Below the pieces are notes generated by a model. That model worked only from the letters and a program-made list of their open reading frames with translations. It was not told the origin of the DNA and did not search any database. From Pseudoneurospora amorphoporcata (lineage: Eukaryota > Ascomycota > Sordariomycetes > Sordariales > Sordariaceae): DNA of 36,299 nucleotides. The stretch lies in assembly GCA_033297205.1 (NCBI GenBank), contig MU859323.1:1-36299 (forward strand). The letters are read 5' to 3'. This document shows positions 31,225 to 36,299 of the stretch, one piece after another (the stretch's first letter is position 1; each line of letters opens with the position of its first letter). A program made the translations under genes and the position numbers.

Positions 31225-32277
31225 TCAGGCATCAGAAACACCCGCGTTCCTTTTCCTCTCCTGCCTATATCCCCAGAGGACTTGCCAAGCCAAGACGGCA
31301 AGCGGAATGCCGAGAATTAGGGCACCGGCCACTAGCCAAGCTAATATTACAGCGGCAGAGAACACCCAAAACGCCCGACCCATCTTCTGCAGCCCAGAGT
31401 CGCCCAGTCCAGAAAACCATGGGTCATCCGCCGGCACCGCGAGGACAACCTGCATCGATGACAGGGCGAGGGACACGCTGGCAAACAGGAAAAGCAGAGG
31501 CACCGTCGCCCTCGCTACGAAGTCGCCAGTTGACCAGTGAGGAATCTCATAGAACCACATTGTGCTGGCGTGCTGGGGACGGAAGATTCGGACGGCCCAG
31601 TTCAGTCGTGAGAGTCGTAGCTGTCCGTAGTGATAGCGCCTTGCAACTTGCTCGTCGGTGACATGACGGAAGTAGCTGATAAACTTGGACCATTGAAGCC
31701 AATCCTGCACATCGTCGGGCATCAGGTGAGCGTCTTTTGCCAACGCAAAGTCCAGGCGATGCGGTACGAGCAACGCATACGACCGCAAAAATCCCATTGC
31801 AACTAAACGGTCAAAGGCCACAGAGCCGGAGTGAGAGGACTGCTTAGGGTTATGTACAGTCGACTCTCCTGCCGGCGGCTGCAAATATATCGCCCAAAAG
31901 TCGTGGTTAAGCAAAAACGCCGGAACAGGCTTAATGTAGATCTTGTCCCGGTGCCAGACGAGATAAAGTCTCGGGTCTTTAGTAGGAACAATGCGTCGGC
32001 CTTTAACCTCTTGTGTATGGAGCGGGTCGATGCTCTGGCCGGACCTCCTAGCAACAAGCCACAGTCTCTCGTAGAGCTCGTCGAGCAATGGTGTCGTTAG
32101 TTGACCCGAGAGATGAGCGCGAACGTCTTCAGGAAGAAGACTGACGGCGGGGTCTCCTGGCACATGCGTTATTGGCTCGATGGCGACGTCTCGAACCGTC
32201 GCGTCGGGATATAGACTTAGACGGTCTCTATTGGGAGCGCACGATAAAGGAAAAGGTGCCTGAGAAAAATTAGACAT
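31225..32277 (-). CDS. Two-pass membrane protein resembling fungal DUF6601, 350 aa
   Basis: This looks like a member of the fungal DUF6601 family (family assignment from memory of its motifs). The cytosolic part has THVPGDPAVSLLPEDVRAHL (about residues 37-56), LYERLWLVARRSG (68-80) and LYLVWHRDKIYIKP (105-118). Two hydrophobic segments follow at about 258-281 and 302-336. The tail is short and basic. The first ATG in the frame is at 32277; the open frame extends upstream only through a TTG. It is intron-free. The gene is divergent from the NLR gene at 33441 (+), with a 1.2-kb spacer. The biochemical role of the family is unknown to me, and any functional link with the neighbour is only inferred. 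Confidence 0.82.
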   Translation of the reverse strand: MSNFSQAPFPLSCAPNRDRLSLYPDATVRDVAIEPITHVPGDPAVSLLPEDVRAHLSGQLTTPLLDELYERLWLVARRSGQSIDPLHTQEVKGRRIVPTKDPRLYLVWHRDKIYIKPVPAFLLNHDFWAIYLQPPAGESTVHNPKQSSHSGSVAFDRLVAMGFLRSYALLVPHRLDFALAKDAHLMPDDVQDWLQWSKFISYFRHVTDEQVARRYHYGQLRLSRLNWAVRIFRPQHASTMWFYEIPHWSTGDFVARATVPLLFLFASVSLALSSMQVVLAVPADDPWFSGLGDSGLQKMGRAFWVFSAAVILAWLVAGALILGIPLAVLAWQVLWGYRQERKRNAGVSDA

Positions 32278-33234
32278 TGTACTCAGATTAACAGTGTTGT
32301 GACAACACGATTCAGGGCACAGGCAGGGCTGGGCTAAAAGAAGTCGATATGAATAAATCAATAAAGCTAAAGAGTAGAAAAGAGGAAGTGGCCGAAGGCC
32401 GGCGAACGAGGTGCGCCTTAAAATCCAAAAGCTGAGCTACGACGCCAGTGCCATGACAAGTGTGATGAATTGGCTATGGAAAGGCAGCGGGAGAGCAGTG
32501 TAAGGTTGGGAAAGAGCACTCCTCCCAGATTTTCCATTGTCGTTGTATTTAAGGAGGATTGGCACACCTTTTCCTCTTCATCCACGCGACCAATCCAATT
32601 GTCAATTTCTCTTCATTGGTTCCAACCCAGATCTCAGCAGCCTAATTTCGCAGAGGCCAACCGCAGGCTACAGCTAGCTGTCAGATGTGACCGTGCAGAA
32701 TTGATTGATAATAGAAACTAGGTAATAGGGGGGGCTAGGAGGCTATCCCAGATTGAATATACCTAGCCAGAAACCCAGATCTCCACCTCCTAATCTGACA
32801 CTAGCCGCCTGGCGACTTCAGCTGCCAAACGCCACGCCACGCCCACGAAGTTGACAACAAATTGACGCGCCACCCAGTCATATTATGCCCATGCATCTCA
32901 AATTTATCAAGAGCCACGGAGAGCTATCATTGTGACGGCGCGGCTCAGCTGCTAGAGGTAGTTGTTCTGTTCTGGCGCAGTGGCCCCACCAGGATCTGGA
33001 ATATCCTTCGCGTGCCAAACCTATTCTTGTATCTTAGACTTTCTTCCCCATCTTTCGATCTTCATTCAATAGTAGGGTCATTGTCGCTTTGTCGCATTCC
33101 TTCCCTCTATTCGCCTGTGACAATCATCGCTATCATCACCTACGCAAGCTCGCGACCAGCGCCACAGCTTGACCGACAAATAACGGACGATTTCAGCAAA
33201 GCGGGCCGACCCCGCTTCAAAGAAGCGAGCCGCC
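32278..33234. other. Divergent spacer between the DUF6601-like and NLR genes
   Basis: This is the shared upstream region of two divergent genes. Pyrimidine-rich patches lie at about 32550-32640 and 33030-33130, as expected for fungal leaders. No gene is visible. A short tRNA-like string near 32401-32450 was checked and rejected. Confidence 0.5.
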
Positions 33235-33414
33235 ATGGACCTTGCTGCAACTGCATGTCTCCTTACCTTTCTACTTTCGCTGGCGTTCCTCTACGACCAA
33301 TATACGAGGAGAATCCCGACTCGGCTCGACCCTAGGCAGGCTCCAAAATCTAGGTCCGGGCTTGTTCCGGTAGGCGATAGCAGTTCGCCAGCGCAGGCTG
33401 GTGGAATTGAGTAG
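33235..33414 (+). CDS. Short ORF with a membrane-anchor-like segment upstream of the NLR
   Basis: The 59-codon ORF starts with ATG in a CGCCATGG context. It has a hydrophobic segment (CLLTFLLSLAFLY, about residues 8-20), then Arg-rich sequence and a GLVPVGD stretch. Related fungal hydrolase-NLR proteins often begin with such a membrane anchor, so it probably belongs to the downstream gene. However it is in another frame. The only splice I found that restores the frame joins a weak donor (TCTAG|GTCCGG at 33354) to CTGTTAG at 33439. It may be a first exon, a uORF or a frameshifted N-terminus. Confidence 0.4.
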   Translation: MDLAATACLLTFLLSLAFLYDQYTRRIPTRLDPRQAPKSRSGLVPVGDSSSPAQAGGIE

Positions 33415-33440
33415 GCGCAATCCGCTGGCTCTCTGTTAGA

Positions 33441-36299
33441 ATGAGTACTGACAAAACTAGTTTCATCTTCGTACACGGCCTGGGATCCAACCCCGATACG
33501 ACATGGCGAGCGCAGAGACCTGCAGAGATGGGACTTGCGGCAACGGCTGATGCACCCAAAGATACGACGCCCAAGACCAATCAGTTCGTGAACTGGGTCA
33601 GCGACTTCCTTCCCAATGATTTACCTCCCACAATCGGCCGAGAAGTTCGCATCTTCTATTATAACTACGACTCATACTGGCAGAGGGATGCATTGTATAC
33701 ACGGCTGGAACTCCTTGGGAAAGGGCTTCTAGAACACATCAGGGGGATCCGCATAACCGAGGCGGTAAGCATAATGATTGATCCGACCTTGGAGTACTAC
33801 TGACGACCCCAGGAGCGAAGCCGGGACCTGATCTTCGTGGGATATAGCTACGGCGGCCTGGTGGTCAAGCAGGTAGGTTGACTGGCGGTCTCTGAAGTGG
33901 CTGAGCTGATCGTTCTAGACACTCGTTGAAGCCCAGAGGCATCGAGACCATAATCATATCAACCGAGACCTTAACCAAATCGCCGAACACACCAAGGGGA
34001 TTCTCTTTTTGGGCACGCCACATCATGGGTCTAGCCTCAGTAGATTGGGTTGGTGGGTAGCGCAAGCTCACCGGCTACTCGGGTCGAACCCCTCCATCTT
34101 AGACAACCTAGACTGCGATTCAATTCCGCTATACGAATTGCACAGCGACTTCACAGAGATTACTCGGGACGACTGGTATATATTTAACTTTTTCGAGCAA
34201 CGGCCAATACAGATTGTCCGGTTCTGGTTAATTCGGTGGGAACTCTTTGTAAGTAAGGTCCCTTAGTAGGGGCGAGGGGTACTAATAGCAGTTATAGGGT
34301 GTTCGCGAGCAGTCCTCTACATATCATGGATCAAATGTCCGAAATATCGGTCTCCCAGTCGACCATTACGGGCTGAACAAATTTGCGACGAGAAGTGAAA
34401 GTTACCAAATTATACTTTCGAAGCTTAAGGAAGTAATTGAATCCCAGTCTCGCTCGAAGAAGTGTCACCATAGCGTCTTAGAGCGACTGAAATCCGCGAC
34501 CATTCCTTTCTCCCGCAACCCTGATTTTGTCAACCGTGAGAACATTCTCGACCAGATCGACCAAAGATGTTCGGAGCCGGCCGGCCGTGTGGCCCTAGTG
34601 GGCCTCGGTGGCGTGGGCAAGTCGCAACTGGCTATCGAATACGCGCACCGAACAGCGGCAAAGGAGCCTGATAGATGGGTGTTCTGGGTCCATGCCGGCA
34701 CACAAGCACGCGTCGAGGAAGGGTTCAAGGCAATCGCTGATGCCGTGAAGCTACCAGGCCGGAGGCAGCCGAAGGCCGATGTACCGCAGCTTGTGTATAG
34801 CTGGCTGTCAAGCGAGCGAGACCGCCGATGGATCGTAATCCTCGATAGCGCCGATGATATCGACGTATTCTTCGGCGCTGGCAGTAACCCTGAACGACGT
34901 CGGCTAGCTGACTATCTTCCGCAGAGCCCAAACGGGTCTCTTCTCGTCACAACACGCAATAAGGATCTAGCTTTTAGGCTAGTAGGGGGGTACAAGAATA
35001 CAATCGAGATCGGGCCAATGGCGCAGAGTAATGCTCTGTTGCTCCTGGAGAGGAAATTGGGCTTGCTCTCGGACAAGGATTCGGCAGAGGAGCTTGTACG
35101 GGCGCTGGAATACGTTCCACTAGCTATCAGCCAGGCGGCGGCCTACATTCAAAGAAGGTCGCCACGGAGCTCGGTCGAAAAGTATTTGACCGAGTTCAGC
35201 AAGGGCGAAAGCAAGAGAGCCTGGCTTCTAGGTCATGACGAGGGCGAGTTTCGGCGAGAGGGAGGGGCTTCGAGTGCGATCCTTGCGACCTGGCAGATAT
35301 CCTTCGAACATATCCGCTCTAAGAGAGCTTCGGCGGCAGATTTGCTCTCACTCATGAGCTTCTTCGACCGACAAGGCATTCCGGAGTCGTTGCTAAGGCC
35401 GCCTCACATAGACGGGGCAATGCAGGAGAGGAGATCCGACGTACAGCACGATTTGGGATCCAACAGTAGCGATGACGAGATACACAACGACGAGATACAC
35501 AACGATGAGACGGACAACGGATTCGAAGACAATGTAGCAATGCTAACAAACTATTGTCTCGTAACTGTAAGCGAGAGCGGAGATACGTTCGAGATGCACG
35601 GCCTCGTACAACTGTCGACGAGGACGTGGCTAAAGGCCTGTGGGAGGGAGGAGGAATTTAAGCATCAATTTGTATCACGGATAGCCGCGCTATTCCCACC
35701 CGGAGACTACAGTAACTGGGCGACGTGTCAGCGTCTCTTTCCACACGTTGAGAGGGCCGTAGACTACCGACCAGTGGAGGGCAAACTGGAGGAGGCATGG
35801 GCAACGCTGTTATACAATGGTGGATGGTATGCAGAATTGCAGGGTAGATATGATGTGGCAGAGAAAATGGCTCGTAAATCGAGGAGAAGCCGCAAGGAAA
35901 TACTGGGAAGAGAAGACGAGCGAACATTAGCTAGCACGTCGCTATGTGCAGAAGTGCTTCGGGATAAAGGACTATGGAAGGAGGCCGAGAAGCTGTTTGT
36001 GCAGGTGATGGAGATTCGCAAGACGAAGCTCGGGGCCGATCATCCCTCCACGCTGACCAGCATGGCCAACCTGGCGTCGACGTACAGGAACCAGGGCCGG
36101 TGGGAGGAGGCCGAGAAGCTGTTTGTGCAGGTGATGGAGACGCGCAAGACGAAGCTCGGGGCCGATCATCCCGACACGCTGACCAGCATAGCCAACCTGG
36201 CGTCGACGTTTTGGAACCAGGGCCGGTGGGAGGAGGCCGAGAAGTTGGATGTGCAGGTGATAGAGACGCGCAAGACGAAGCTCGGGGCCGATCATCCCG
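33441..36299 (+). CDS. NLR/STAND protein: alpha/beta-hydrolase, NB-ARC, TPR (truncated by right edge)
   Basis: This is a fungal NOD-like receptor, the class that controls allorecognition and cell death; the ligand is unknown. The exons are 33441-33764, 33813-33872, 33919-34248 and 34298 to the edge, with three 46-49 nt GT-AG introns. Residues 1-238 plus the next 30 form an alpha/beta-hydrolase of the SesB/lipase-like kind: VHGLGSNPDTTW, nucleophile motif GYSYG (Ser120), GTPHHGS and a His in VDHYGL (about 261). The NB-ARC domain follows with P-loop GLGGVGKS (340-347), Walker B IVILDSADD (about 417-425), SLLVTTR (about 452-458) and the GLPL-like YVPLAIS (about 510-516). FEMHG (about 669) sits where an MHD motif is expected. 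C-terminal TPR-like repeats of 42 residues begin near residue 800. The gene continues past 36299. The 33441 ATG opens the hydrolase directly; see the upstream ORF for an alternative. Confidence 0.92.
35474..35518 (+). repeat. 15-bp acidic coding repeat within the NLR
   Basis: Two identical units (GACGAGATACACAAC) and a third, diverged unit encode Asp-Glu-Ile-His-Asn, inside an acidic loop following the winged-helix-like part. The loop has a Ser-Asp-rich composition and may vary between strains. Confidence 0.92.
35981..36299 (+). repeat. 126-bp tandem units encoding 42-aa TPR repeats (continues off-window)
   Basis: Units start at 35981, 36107 and 36233, exactly 126 bp apart; the third is cut by the window end. 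Units 1 and 2 differ at 8 of 126 positions. Each begins EAEKL(F/D)VQV and has KLGADHP and NLAST segments, typical of kinesin-light-chain-type TPR units. Before them, a more diverged unit covers about 35855-35980. Such near-identity in NLR repeat regions is a hallmark of recombination or concerted evolution. Confidence 0.95.

Noticed and set aside
32401..32450. tRNA-like string on the minus strand (GTAGCTCAG followed by GGATTTTAAGG)
   Set aside because: It resembles a D-arm, but no acceptor stem pairs and there is no GGTTCGA-type T-arm at the right distance.
1..36299. CRISPR arrays, bacterial operons, rRNA or group I introns
   Set aside because: I saw no regularly spaced repeat-spacer array, no ribosomal RNA-like conserved segments and no bacterial gene organisation. 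The sequence is fungal nuclear DNA.

Overview
The window is filamentous-ascomycete nuclear DNA, almost certainly from a Sordariaceae fungus (Neurospora or a close relative). The anchor is a full-length Argonaute gene of the QDE-2 (quelling) type. Short GT-AG introns of about 50-150 nt with fungal branch points, several fungal-restricted families (LaeA-like methyltransferase, Clr5 domain, fungal HNH, an NLR with an alpha/beta-hydrolase effector) and scattered transitions that look like repeat-induced point mutation (RIP) all agree. No bacterial features, CRISPR array, rRNA or convincing tRNA were found.

Layout. 0-3 kb: the 3' exon of one LaeA-like methyltransferase enters from the left edge (+) and faces a complete six-exon paralogue (-). 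3.3-4.4 kb: a proline/arginine-rich ORF of unknown function (-), preceded by a strand-asymmetric pyrimidine-rich minisatellite. 5.9-8.9 kb: qde-2 (-), with a long pyrimidine-rich leader. 9.6-12.3 kb: gene-poor spacer with homopolymer runs. 12.3-13.3 kb: HNH-nuclease-like gene (-). 13.6-14.2 kb: 41-bp direct repeats around a 21-bp minisatellite. 14.7-16.9 kb: secreted Ser/Thr-rich protein with a six-cysteine C-terminal domain (+). 18.1-19.8 kb: FAD/NADPH monooxygenase (-). 21.1-21.4 kb: a 309-bp MITE with about 63-bp terminal inverted repeats and TA target duplications. 22.4-23.8 kb: Clr5-domain gene (-). 25.2-26.5 kb: membrane protein (-). 27.4-28.2 kb: small multi-exon gene with no visible ATG (-). 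28.2-31.2 kb: gene-poor. 31.2-32.3 kb: two-pass membrane protein resembling the fungal DUF6601 family (-). 33.4 kb to the right edge: a large NLR/STAND gene (+) with alpha/beta-hydrolase, NB-ARC and highly similar TPR repeats, cut by the window end.

The genes do not form one pathway. The most interesting area is the right end. There a divergent pair, the DUF6601-like membrane protein and the hydrolase-NLR, shares a 1.2-kb spacer, an arrangement reminiscent of known fungal allorecognition pairs. The NLR has a hydrophobic 59-codon ORF just upstream in a different frame, a 15-bp acidic coding repeat, and recently homogenised 126-bp TPR units. Exon models were built by eye from splice signals and reading-frame closure; no searches were run.
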